From NCBI GenBank assembly GCA_963513935.1, contig OY740771.1, forward strand, positions 10,507,138-10,571,137: a stretch of DNA of 64,000 nucleotides, given 5' to 3'. Of this stretch, positions 22,033 to 33,429 are shown piece after piece (position 1 is the stretch's first letter; every line of letters begins with the position of its first letter). The notes beneath the pieces are model-generated. The model was not told the origin of the DNA and made no database searches. It saw only the letters and a list, made by a program, of their open reading frames with translations. The DNA comes from Aphrophora alni (lineage: Eukaryota > Arthropoda > Insecta > Hemiptera > Aphrophoridae). Position numbers and translations under genes: made by a program.

Positions 22033-23045
22033 TATACACGAGGTGTGTCTATTAAATAACAAGACTGCTACGATAACTAATCTTTATAACGTGTATTATA
22101 ATTCTAATACTGTACCTATCTCCTTCAATATAATATCCATTTACACTTATTATACGGATTTATTTTTACTGGTTGAAGATACGCTTCTACCAGTTGTTTA
22201 AACACATCTACCATTTTCTTCTTTACTGCATCAACTAACTCAAAATGTGTTCCTTTAATCACAAATTTCACTTCAAGGAAATGAAAATGTCTGATGCCAA
22301 ATTTGGGATATTGAGGACGTGTGGTAAAGTAATTTTATTTGGCCAAAAACTCTTTACAAAAAGACTTGCTTGAGTAGGTGGATTGTCCTGATGAAGAATG
22401 AAACCACTTTTTTTTAACAGTTCTGGTTATTTTTTCCCAACTTTTTCGGCTTTGTCAAAACTTACCTATAAATATGCTGGTCCACTGTTGTGCCTTCTGA
22501 AATTCATTCTATATCAATTATTCCCTTGATATCAAAAAACACAATGACTTTGAATTTGGATTTGATTTCGTGATCTTCCTTCAATCTTGGTGATGACAGT
22601 ATTTTCCGGTGCACTGATTGTCTCAGAATAATACTGGAAGATCCAAGTTTTGTCACAAGTGACAATTTTTTTAAAATATTGGGGGTTGATATCAAGTTCC
22701 TGAAGCATTTCAGTACAAATTTTCTTGAAGCATTCTGTTTGGTCTGTTGTGTAAACCCTAAGCACAGCCTTGGCACAAACATTTTTCATCTTCAGTTACT
22801 CATACCAAATTCCCCACACAGTGTCTTCGTCAATGTTTAAAGCTTCAACTATCATTCAGACACTGAGTCGGAGTTCTTCTCTAATAATCTGGCTAGTTTT
22901 TATACATTTTCTTCAGTTCTTGAAGTGGAATGTCATTGAAAATATTCTTCGTCTTCCACTTTCAAATGTTTTATGCTACTCAAACACACATGCATGAGAC
23001 ATGTAGTTTTCCCCATAAGAAGGTGTTTTGGTCAAATTGACACAT

Positions 23046-24658
23046 TGTAATAATTTAAAAAAGAGATGCTAGTTATATTGTTTTATTTATTAATTTGTTA
23101 ATTTGCTCGACTATAGGGCGCCAGGTTTGCTTTAGCATACCAATTTTGAAAAAAGAATGAATTTAAATATTTAAAAGAAAGAAAAAATATCTGGGGTCGT
23201 AAGTTCTTTTCACAGTGTACTTACAGTGATATTTGGTATTTAATGAAAACACTTGTCTCTGAAATGTTAACATAACGATTTATTAAACTATTAGACAGAT
23301 ATAAAGTTTGAATAGTCATATTCAACATCTTACACTAACACATCCTATCAAATTACTCCTATTAAAATGATATTGATAAGAAAAAGATCTGAATAAAGTT
23401 TATTTACTGACGTTATCTTACTTGTTGCAACATACAAAAAAAATGAATTTAATTGAAATAAGAATTGCATCCTTTTAAATTAATGCAAGTTATATTGTTT
23501 TACTGAATATCAGAAAATTTATAATTTGTTTTCTTCATAAAGTTTTAAGTTTAAGGATTTACCTTTTTTATTAAAATTCTAATCATCTATATATTTTATA
23601 TCTAATATTAAACAACACAAATTCTATCAAATTCATACATAGTTTAAAAATAAGAGTTTCTGAAACGTGGATACCAAACACGTTATTGTTTCGTTGAAAA
23701 CACTTTGAATCCGTGGTTGACTTCTCCTATTGTCCAAGACACCATGATCCCGCCTCGTGGAAATGCTCTCTCCCTTATGATGACATCCTCGAATCGTTTC
23801 TCCCTTTGTTTTATAGAATTCATATTTATTTTCTGTTTATTAAAATGAAAATTAATATTCATTTAAATTAAAATTTCTTTTGATATTTCTCACAAATAAC
23901 AGTCTTGTCTATAAATATTATCAACTCAGCATTAACACTGAAACACTGAACGTTCATGTCTCATTCTACAAGTTTATACATTGGTTTAAAAGTTCACTAT
24001 TTATAACAATCACGTTCAATACTTTGAATATGGGTTTATAGTCCTATTGTCCAGAAAATATTCAAAACTCAAACCTTTGACTCATGGAAGCCATTGCAAA
24101 GAAAAACCGCATGGTAATTCATTCTACTATATAACAAAGTCTCTCGTAAAGTCAGTCTCTAACAATTCTTTGTACACTCATTTTTCACTGTCTATACCTT
24201 ATGTCAATATCAACTCTATTGTCCCTTCTAAATTATAAAATCTTACATTCTATCGGTTTTTTTATTGTTCTATTTGATAACGCACAAACGTCGAAATATG
24301 TCTGAACCCTTCAATCACTGAACTGAGACTCTTTTTGAAACAACCTGTCACTCCTAACGCTGGACTCAGACTGCTGTTACCATGAGGCAAATTCTCACTT
24401 CCGAAAAGCGTTCCTTCCGGTTACTGTTCAACATTTTACCGCACTGCCGTAAAATACAAATAAATTACATTTTATAACAAACAAACTAAATTACATTAAA
24501 ATTAAACATAATAATTCATATTGTTGTCTTGAAAATCCATTTTTCTTTTATTAATGAAGTTACTACATTTAATTTATTAGTTGAATCTCTTATCTGTTTG
24601 GCTTAACCGCGTCTTTTAAATGAGTCTATATTAAAATCTGACTTTTCACATTGTCACA
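23046..24658 (-). repeat. LTR, left copy (3' LTR of the minus-strand element)
   Basis: 1613 bp, TG...CA ends. In the stretches compared it is identical to the right copy from 23101 onward (constant offset 6735), including an identical 63-codon chance frame. The first about 55 bp differ in a clustered way (see findings). Confidence 0.9.
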
Positions 24659-27600
24659 AAACCCCACAAGGTTTGTATTTCAATACAGGTATTGGAATAC
24701 AAAGCTTTTATATATATAAATTTCAAATCGAGAAAGAAAAAAAATTTTTTAATGGATGTTCAAGACATTTCATTTCAGAAGCTAAGGACCTCATGAAAGA
24801 AAATAAGTATCCCTAGTATACTTAATTTAAGAAAGATTCTCTTTTTACATAAAAAATTAAAAAATCTATTTATTAAAAATCCTATTTTACTATCTCTATT
24901 TGTTTGAGTCGTCATAACTCATTTGTAAAAAGAAAAAATATATACGAATCAATTAGTGCTAAGTCTTATCTCTATTTATACAATAACACCCATCATCAGT
25001 TTCCTTTCCAACCTCGTTGGCTGAAACTTTCCATCAACATTTTTTTTTTGTTGACAGGATCCCGTCACTCAAAGCTTATCTCCCAGACAGCCGTCTATAT
25101 ACTTTTTCTACGTCTCATCCTCTTTGCCAAGACGACATTTCTACATCCTTTGAAAATCTACATCCATCTCACACTATTCATCTAAATCATTTTTTAACTT
25201 AACACAATTTAAATTTAAAACCTCTCATTTTTAATTAACATTTTTACGAAAATTATTTACTTATTACTCAACATTACTTCAATTCACTTTAAAACTTTTC
25301 AATTCAGACTTTACATTATTATTTATTTTAGTTTAAATCCAATAACTATTTATTCTTACTTAAAATCTCAATTCTCCTGTATCTTGCTGGGATAACATGT
25401 TAACTACTGATTCTACAATTACCAAAAACTCTTTTCTTCAACTAAAATTCAAAAATATAACATCATCATCATCAAAAAAAATAATATTACTTACAAAACT
25501 CATCTATTTATCTCAAAATTACCTCTTTACAATTGTATCATCTTTTAGTACCTTATCTTAAAATTATTTCCATCTTATCTTTCATTTTTTAATAATCAAA
25601 GTTGCATTAATCCCCAAACAAAATTCTTCATAATAAAAAACTCCTTATTATTTACCTATATTTTTTCATAAATAATCTCCTTATTTCAACGTAGCTTCCT
25701 TTAAAAATCATAATAATCGCCGTATTTCGTAGACTTCCTTAAATCTCCTCTTGTTTCATTAAAATCGTCGCATATTTCATTAAAATCGTCGTATATTTCC
25801 TTTATTTCATCGCAGTACTCAAAAAACCTCTTAAAAACTAAAAATTTACCATTAATGCAACCTAACTACCTTTTTTATAAAAGTTTCTTAACAGAACAAC
25901 TTCATTTTAAATACCACTTTACTCAACAATTCTGTAAAGTCATCATCTTCACATAAAACTCAAAAAATCTCTCATTTAAACTACTTCATATTAAAATCTT
26001 CTTAATCATCTATTACTTGTATATAAAAACTCAAAAAAAAATAAAATTTACATTGTTTTCCCAGCTAACACCGTATTTCATCAAAATCTTTAGACACCTT
26101 TATCAAATAACTTCTCACAATCATCTATTGTTTTAAATTCAAACCTTATTTATTAAAAAACGTTAATTCTTTTATTTTATTTATAAATTTCATCAAAATC
26201 TCTCTTATCATTGTTAATTTATTACTCCTTCCTTTAAAAAACAAAAACTTAACCTCCTTCACTCATCATTTAACATCAAAAAAAAACTTAAAAACTTTAT
26301 TATTATCTGTCTTGGCAAAACTCACATAAATTCTCAAACTTTACACAACTATTCTTCATATTTTCAAACCATAAATCACTTAAAACTAACAATTTTTTAT
26401 CTCATATTATCTAATAATCCTTAAAATTTATCAATGTCAAACATACAACTTATCGTTTTACAATTTAACATCTAATTACGTATCCTAATCAGCTAATCAA
26501 CATTTTTACAGTTTTATAAAAATTATACATTTAGTTACGTAAGTACTCCCTAATAATGTCACGTCCGGTTTATTCTATGTATATGCAGCTTGATCGCGTC
26601 TGCATATATATCCTACAATTTATTTGCCTTCAACATCTGTCTAAAATTTATTACATGAAGTTTTTTCATGTAATAATGTCACACTTATTTATGCATTTTT
26701 CTTCCTAACCTCTCCTACCACAGTCCTTCTAACCGTCTACTTTATACCGTGCATACTTCTAATTGCTCTTTAGACTCTTACACAGAGTAACATGTTGTGA
26801 CGTTGAAATGTGCAGTGGTTGAATGCAATATCCCTACTTGATTCAAGATAAAACCCAAAACACATCCCTATTTCACAACACACCCTCTTATGCAGTCTCA
26901 GAATGCCTTATTCTTACGAATAAAACATTCTATTTTGACTACACAAACGCTCAACCATCCACCCAAAATGTTCATGTACTCCTTAAATGCATCTACTCGA
27001 AGAAAATTTTTAAAATTCTTAAAAAATTTCATTAAAATTGTTTCATCCGAAGTTGAAATAATGTTTATTTTTACCAAGTTTACTTCTAGCATCGTCGATT
27101 TTCTGTTTATGTAATCCTTTCTAGATGTTATTATTCAAATTCAAAAAGAAAATTTTATTTTTTTTTTTTTTTTTTTAAATTTATTCTAAGTCCTTTACTT
27201 AGAAATTTTACCTTTAATTCTATTAAAGTTATTTAAGTAATCTACTTTCGTTCTTATTTACTTTATTTAAAACCAATTTTCCTTTATTTATGTAGTTTTT
27301 TATTTGAAAACGCTAGTTAATTTTCGATTATACGTCAAAAGTTTTTTTATTTTCAGAACAATAATTCTGTCACACGCTGTATCTCGTCTTAATGTCATGC
27401 AAAGGAATTCTAGGCCTGGTTTAAACATAAACAAGTCCCCTCGATATGAGACAATCCTTATCTGTCTACTGATAAGACATGAAGACCTTTTGGTTCCAAT
27501 ACGATCTGCAAATGAATCTCAACTCTCTCTCGTCACATTTTATTGAATATTTAATATTGAATCTACCTACTTAATATTGAATATTTTTTTTTTTTTTTAA

Positions 27601-28090
27601 CACTACTCTGAATCCTCGCTTCGAACTAACTATCTTTATCTTAACACGTAAAGTCAATATTTATCTTAGTATAAACAACGCTCGGTTATTCACTAACAAT
27701 CTTGCAGCTCCAATGATCCTCTCATCTAGCTAATCTGTTTTCGTCACGTTTTCTAAATATTAAGATCTTAATAAACATACAAAGTTGTTTACTGCTATAA
27801 TCCAGCGTCTTTACTTTACAAATACCTAAACGTTTTCTAAATATTATTTCTTCTTAATCATACTAGCTTGGCACATAATTATTTTCTATATTTTTGTCTT
27901 AGCTTACAAAATTTATCAGTACACACAAATTATTAGTATTCATAACTCTTAATTATTTATTTTCAAACTTAAACTTACTTATTAACAAAATCTTAACTAC
28001 TTTTTATTAATTATTTTAAAAATCAAGTCCGTGTGTTTATAAAATGTCCTTACATTTATTTATTCCTTCCAAATTTCAATTGATTACAAC
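24659..28090 (-). other. Non-coding interior of the LTR element
   Basis: Purine-rich on the minus (element-sense) strand, with many stops in all frames and a T-run at about 27160-27177. No pol domains were readable. Its position is where protease-polymerase would normally lie. Confidence 0.6.
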
Positions 28091-29509
28091 TCAATTATAA
28101 ATTATACATTTTTTACGATGGTTCCCAGATTGGTGAAAGATTTTAAAATACATGATTGAATTTTTTAACATACTTTTAATGTTAAATACTGCTTCTAGCT
28201 TAGATAGTTTTCCTAGGCTAGTCTTTACAACAGACCCATTCCTAACAAAAGATCTCCCTTTGTTATTGTCTCCTAGTACTGACAAAACACCTTTCTCTTT
28301 CTCCCTTACAGACATATCTACATTTCTCTTTCTCTCAAACATCTTAGAATCCAATGACCTAATTTCAACATCTGTTAGTTTAGGAATACTAACCCCACCA
28401 TTCTTATATACTAGTACAAAGCCTTCCTTTACTATTTCTACATTTTTACTTTCAAGATTATATTTAAAGTTAGATTTCTCACAAAAACTTTTAATTTCTT
28501 GTTCTTGGGTTTGAAAGATACTCTTAAATTTTATCATTACATAATTTTCAAACTCTACATTTTTATGACCCACTTGTTTTTTAAAATAAACAGCTGATAC
28601 CTTCGTTATTAGATTATTTACTTTCACTTTGTTTTTTAAATTACTTATACCTATTCCAACCCCACTAGACATATTAATTTCAACATTACTTGTTATTTCT
28701 AGATTTACCTTGTTACCTAACCCATTATTCATCTTTTTAGCAATTTCTTGAACACAGTCATTTACACAATTATCCTCTATTATTATCAAATCATTTGACA
28801 TCTCTTTTGTTTCATTAAAACTGTTAATTTCAATTTCAGCTATTGCTTGATTTAAATTGTTATCTAAATTATTAATTTTTTCTACCAAAACACCTTCTAC
28901 ACTATTAATCTGTTCAAATTCTACTTTTTTCTCACAATAGCTTAATTCAAATTCTACTTTATTATTAGTTTCCATTACATTAATTTCCATTTGTTTAATT
29001 TTCAATTTAAGATTCTGATCTAATTTTATATAATTTGGTTTTAATTCAACCCTCATTTCTTCAAATTTTTTACACATTGCTTCTTTTAAATCTAAATTAT
29101 CTTGTCTTAGCTCTAATTTACTCAGTTTCAAGTCATTATCTATTTTATCAAGTTTAACATTATTCTGTTCAAGTTTAATATTAAAATTCTCTAGTTTTTC
29201 ATTAATTTCTAGCTTATTCTGATCAAATTTATTACTTATTTCTTTTAATTCCAAATTGTTTTGATCAAACCTATTATTTATACATTCAAACTTCTTATCA
29301 TTATCTCGTTTAAATTCTAAGCTATTTTTATCAAATTTTTTATCCATATCTAAACTAGTTTGTCGAAATCCTTTTACTAACATCTCATATATTTTTTCCA
29401 TGCTCATACCTTGATCATTATTTGTTCTACCCCCATTTACTCTATTCTGCTCAATTACACTAACCTGTTCAGCCCTTAGATTATTATTATTATTATTAGT
29501 ACCCTCCAT
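28091..29509 (-). CDS. Gag-like coiled-coil protein of the LTR element (472 aa)
   Basis: Intact ORF with its ATG 274 bp inside the 5' LTR boundary; the only long ORF of the element. Residues about 1-35 are Asn-rich and polar, followed by a motif MEKIYEMLVKGFRQ. Residues about 55-200 form a long charged coiled coil built from reiterated KFDQNxLELKE-like units. Residues 200-330 are polar; 330-472 are basic. The C-terminus ends FKIFHQSGNHRKKC, which has the spacing of a retroviral-type CCHC zinc knuckle but with Phe at the first two Cys positions and the His displaced by one. No capsid signature could be recognised. A Gag role is inferred from position, charge pattern and this relic; a passenger gene of other function is possible. 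Base composition is as AT-rich as the rest of the element. Confidence 0.7.
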   Translation of the reverse strand: MEGTNNNNNNLRAEQVSVIEQNRVNGGRTNNDQGMSMEKIYEMLVKGFRQTSLDMDKKFDKNSLEFKRDNDKKFECINNRFDQNNLELKEISNKFDQNKLEINEKLENFNIKLEQNNVKLDKIDNDLKLSKLELRQDNLDLKEAMCKKFEEMRVELKPNYIKLDQNLKLKIKQMEINVMETNNKVEFELSYCEKKVEFEQINSVEGVLVEKINNLDNNLNQAIAEIEINSFNETKEMSNDLIIIEDNCVNDCVQEIAKKMNNGLGNKVNLEITSNVEINMSSGVGIGISNLKNKVKVNNLITKVSAVYFKKQVGHKNVEFENYVMIKFKSIFQTQEQEIKSFCEKSNFKYNLESKNVEIVKEGFVLVYKNGGVSIPKLTDVEIRSLDSKMFERKRNVDMSVREKEKGVLSVLGDNNKGRSFVRNGSVVKTSLGKLSKLEAVFNIKSMLKNSIMYFKIFHQSGNHRKKCIIYN

Positions 29510-29783
29510 TTTTAGTTATTATTATTCTTTACCTTTAGTTTTAAGTTTAAATTTTAATTACCAACATCATTACCCTAACCTGTTCATTATTATCAATATT
29601 TATAGTTTCTAAATCCATTTTATTTTATTATATTTAACACAACAGAATTTATTATTTAATCAACACAAAATTTTAAGAGAATCTTTCTTATTATTATTTA
29701 GAGAGTCCTTACCTTGATTAAGCGTTCTCATTACCAAAATCACTGTACTTTCGACTAAAAAGGCCCACAGTTGCGGCGACATT

Positions 29784-31393
29784 TGTAATAATTTAAAAAA
29801 GAGATGAAGTTACTTTTAATGTTAATAATTTGTTAATTTGCTCGACTATAGGGCGCCAGGTTTGCTTTAGCATACCAATTTTGAAAAAAGAATGAATTTA
29901 AATATTTAAAAGAAAGAAAAAATATCTGGGGTCGTAAGTTCTTTTCACAGTGTACTTACAGTGATATTTGGTATTTAATGAAAACACTTGTCTCTGAAAT
30001 GTTAACATAACGATTTATTAAACTATTAGACAGATATAAAGTTTGAATAGTCATATTCAACATCTTACACTAACACATCCTATCAAATTACTCCTATTAA
30101 AATGATATTGATAAGAAAAAGATCTGAATAAAGTTTATTTACTGACGTTATCTTACTTGTTGCAACATACAAAAAAAATGAATTTAATTGAAATAAGAAT
30201 TGCATCCTTTTAAATTAATGCAAGTTATATTGTTTTACTGAATATCAGAAAATTTATAATTTGTTTTCTTCATAAAGTTTTAAGTTTAAGGATTTACCTT
30301 TTTTATTAAAATTCTAATCATCTATATATTTTATATCTAATATTAAACAACACAAATTCTATCAAATTCATACATAGTTTAAAAATAAGAGTTTCTGAAA
30401 CGTGGATACCAAACACGTTATTGTTTCGTTGAAAACACTTTGAATCCGTGGTTGACTTCTCCTATTGTCCAAGACACCATGATCCCGCCTCGTGGAAATG
30501 CTCTCTCCCTTATGATGACATCCTCGAATCGTTTCTCCCTTTGTTTTATAGAATTCATATTTATTTTCTGTTTATTAAAATGAAAATTAATATTCATTTA
30601 AATTAAAATTTCTTTTGATATTTCTCACAAATAACAGTCTTGTCTATAAATATTATCAACTCAGCATTAACACTGAAACACTGAACGTTCATGTCTCATT
30701 CTACAAGTTTATACATTGGTTTAAAAGTTCACTATTTATAACAATCACGTTCAATACTTTGAATATGGGTTTATAGTCCTATTGTCCAGAAAATATTCAA
30801 AACTCAAACCTTTGACTCATGGAAGCCATTGCAAAGAAAAACCGCATGGTAATTCATTCTACTATATAACAAAGTCTCTCGTAAAGTCAGTCTCTAACAA
30901 TTCTTTGTACACTCATTTTTCACTGTCTATACCTTATGTCAATATCAACTCTATTGTCCCTTCTAAATTATAAAATCTTACATTCTATCGGTTTTTTTAT
31001 TGTTCTATTTGATAACGCACAAACGTCGAAATATGTCTGAACCCTTCAATCACTGAACTGAGACTCTTTTTGAAACAACCTGTCACTCCTAACGCTGGAC
31101 TCAGACTGCTGTTACCATGAGGCAAATTCTCACTTCCGAAAAGCGTTCCTTCCGGTTACTGTTCAACATTTTACCGCACTGCCGTAAAATACAAATAAAT
31201 TACATTTTATAACAAACAAACTAAATTACATTAAAATTAAACATAATAATTCATATTGTTGTCTTGAAAATCCATTTTTCTTTTATTAATGAAGTTACTA
31301 CATTTAATTTATTAGTTGAATCTCTTATCTGTTTGGCTTAACCGCGTCTTTTAAATGAGTCTATATTAAAATCTGACTTTTCACATTGTCACA
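29784..31393 (-). repeat. LTR, right copy (5' LTR of the minus-strand element)
   Basis: 1610 bp, same ends as the left copy. Abuts the candidate primer-binding region at 29764-29783 and, on the outside, the ACAT duplication and the rest of the mariner. Confidence 0.9.
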
Positions 31394-31631
31394 ACATTAC
31401 TCAACTTTTACACTTGCAATTATTCTGGTACATAATTACATTAAGCGGTCGGTGACTACAATCAAATTAAAGGCTGAAAGTGTTGGTGTTTGTCATGCAG
31501 GTTCAAACACATCCAAGGTCTTTGCCAAAGCACTCACTGCATTCTTTAAGTGATAGAAACACAGTCTCATTATTTAATAGACACACCTCCTATATTAAAT
31601 GTTGAGCTTGACTTATAAGAACAATTATAGA

Positions 31632-31856
31632 TTATAACAAACACACAGAAAAAATTAATTCTCACAAAAAAATACGCCTAAGTATCAGACGTGTTTCAAC
31701 GACAAGGTCGCCCTCTTCAGTGATACACGAGCTACAACAATCAAACATTCAGTTATAGTTTGATTGGTGTAGCTCGTGTATCACTGAAGAGGACGACCTT
31801 GTCATTGAAACTCGTCTGATACTTAGGCGTATTTTTGTGAGAATTGTGTTTGTTAT
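31632..31856. mobile_element. Foldback element with ~100-bp inverted arms
   Basis: Left arm 31632-31746 and right arm 31758-31856 are reverse complements with only a few mismatches (one insertion near the outer end), separated by 11 bp. Each arm reads GTATCACTGAAGAGG, then a short hairpin and TTGAAAC, the same layout as the Penelope-type 3' motifs elsewhere in the window. A 13-bp direct repeat ACACCTCCTATAT lies on both sides (31583-31595, 31862-31874). Confidence 0.75.
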
Positions 31857-31874
31857 ACTGTACACCTCCTATAT

Positions 31875-33425
31875 AAAAACGAATATCCTGACTGACTCAT
31901 CAATGTCTGGCACAAACCCCTGGATGTAGAAAAATAAATAAAATTCACAGTTACAGTACATTCCTTTTATGTTATAAGGACCCTAGAAGGGTAACATTTT
32001 TTTCAAGGATTCCATAATGTCTCTTAGTTCTGATAAAATATTGATTTGTTTTGGTTACAATAGTTTCCTATAAAAACAAATCCCCTAATCTCTCTCTCCC
32101 TTTATATATATATATAATACCTAGGTTTATAATATATATATACCTACTGATTATAAAACATTGATGTCTTTACAAAATAATAGATGTACAGCTATCTAAT
32201 TTCAGATTTTATAATGATTCCATATGTTGTGAAAGGAATATACTCCAAAAAAATGTCATGTTTCTAAGTCAAGAGGTTTGGGCAGAATGTTGATGAATTA
32301 GCATTTACTTAAATATATAATACTTAAATAATTTATATATATATATATATATATAGGATCTATATACAGAATTAATTCTTTTTACTAAAATTCAGACATA
32401 CTTTCTTCAACAAAACAAAGAAAAAGAGTGTTCATTCTCCAATCAATTTTTTTTAAATTTGGTATATTTTGGGAGAGAATGTATGTTACCTATTTGATTT
32501 TGTTTTGTGTTATAATTATTTAAATTGAAATGGTGCTTCTTTCCTTGTCCTATTTGCGAATCTGTCTGTCTTCCCATTGCTTTAATTAATTGTACATCTG
32601 AACTTAGCAAAACTGACTTATTTTGTAATATTAATATTACTGAATTTAAAATCCTGGATCCTTCATAACTGTTCCTCCGTTTATCAATCCAATCTTAACA
32701 AAACGTATTTATTTTCTAATGATAAACTTAATTGTATTTGTTTTGAATTAATTGTAATTATTTACATTAGTATTGATAATAATTTTACAGACGACTATAC
32801 AAAAATCGGTAATGACTAAGAGATCTCAATGCAACTAAAACTAAAACTTGTGGCACTAATTGGGCAATTAAATCGTGGTATACTTAAATTTTCAACTTTT
32901 ATTTTTTTATTTATGAGCGGCCGATCTTTAGCTGAAGTTGGTCACCCTGTAAAAATGTATAATATCTAGAAAATCTTAAGAGCACAAAATGTAAAATCTC
33001 AGCAAAAATTTGCACAAATTGGGCACTAAATTGTTGAGTGTTTTCCTGAGTTTTTGAAATGGGCGGCCAACTCCAGATAAGTTCTGGTCTATATCTTTAA
33101 ACTTGACCTGAAAAGATTTTATAAAGATGGAGTTTTGTATTATGAGTTAATCCTCCTTTTCAATCCACCTCTGATAACAGGATGATCAATTTGGAAGCAA
33201 ACCTTTGCATGTCACTTAGTGCTGTAAAGACCCAGTTGAAAAATTATGAACTGATTTTCTTTACTCATTTCAAAATGACGGCCATTTAAAATGTTTAACA
33301 TCAAATATCTTGAAATTTGTTAATTTTACAAAAAAAATATATAAAAGACGCCTTTATCTGTAGGGTGAAGTTGGGGTTATTAGATCTTCTTTTCTACTTA
33401 ACCACATATAAGGTCAATACGAGTT
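31875..33425. other. Intergenic, decayed repeats without recognisable coding
   Basis: Contains AT-dinucleotide runs at about 32104-32146 and 32332-32355. The segment 33000-33330 shares short phrases (TTTCAAAATGACGGCCATT) with 39300-39330 (TTTCAAAATGGTGTCCATT), so a low-copy dispersed repeat is likely. Nothing else recognised. Confidence 0.4.
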
Positions 33426-33429
33426 AAAA

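Larger units (their letters stand above)
23046..31393 (-). mobile_element. LTR retrotransposon, 8.35 kb, Gag-like ORF only (non-autonomous)
   Basis: Two direct LTRs start TGTAATAATTT and end GTCACA on the + strand, and the element is flanked on both sides by ACAT (23042-23045 and 31394-31397), a 4-bp target duplication. Orientation is set by the single long ORF, on the minus strand; the right LTR is therefore the 5' LTR. The internal region (24659-29783) has that ORF near the 5' LTR and then about 3.4 kb (24660-28090) with no open frame longer than 93 codons and no protease, reverse transcriptase, RNase H or integrase motif seen. On the minus strand a candidate primer-binding region (TGTCGCCGCAACTGTGGG) lies 2 nt from the 5' LTR, and a weak GTGGGGTT lies before the 3' LTR. 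Almost identical LTRs imply a young insertion. Gypsy or BEL assignment cannot be made. Confidence 0.85.
22033..31596 (-). mobile_element. Dead mariner transposon split by an LTR retrotransposon
   Basis: The left end TACACGAGGTGTGTCTATTA and the right end (reverse complement GGAGGTGTGTCTATTAAATA) are matching inverted repeats flanked by TA. Only 22033-23045 and 31394-31596 belong to the mariner; the middle is the inserted LTR element. The minus strand carries transposase debris at 22190-23000 with the family pattern FKKICTEMLQELDINPQYFK, then VTCDKTWIFQYYSET (catalytic D, with E to K next to it), FILHQDNPPTQASLFVKSF and a final G-Y-Y-I-E-G-D. Several stops and frameshifts; not functional. Confidence 0.85.

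Noticed and set aside
24047..24238. Identical 63-codon frames at 24047 and 30782
   Set aside because: Both lie at the same place in the two LTRs, so identity reflects LTR duplication; the sequence shows no domain and runs antisense to the element.
28152..28514. 120-codon + strand frame
   Set aside because: Antisense shadow of the Gag-like ORF, created by its biased composition.
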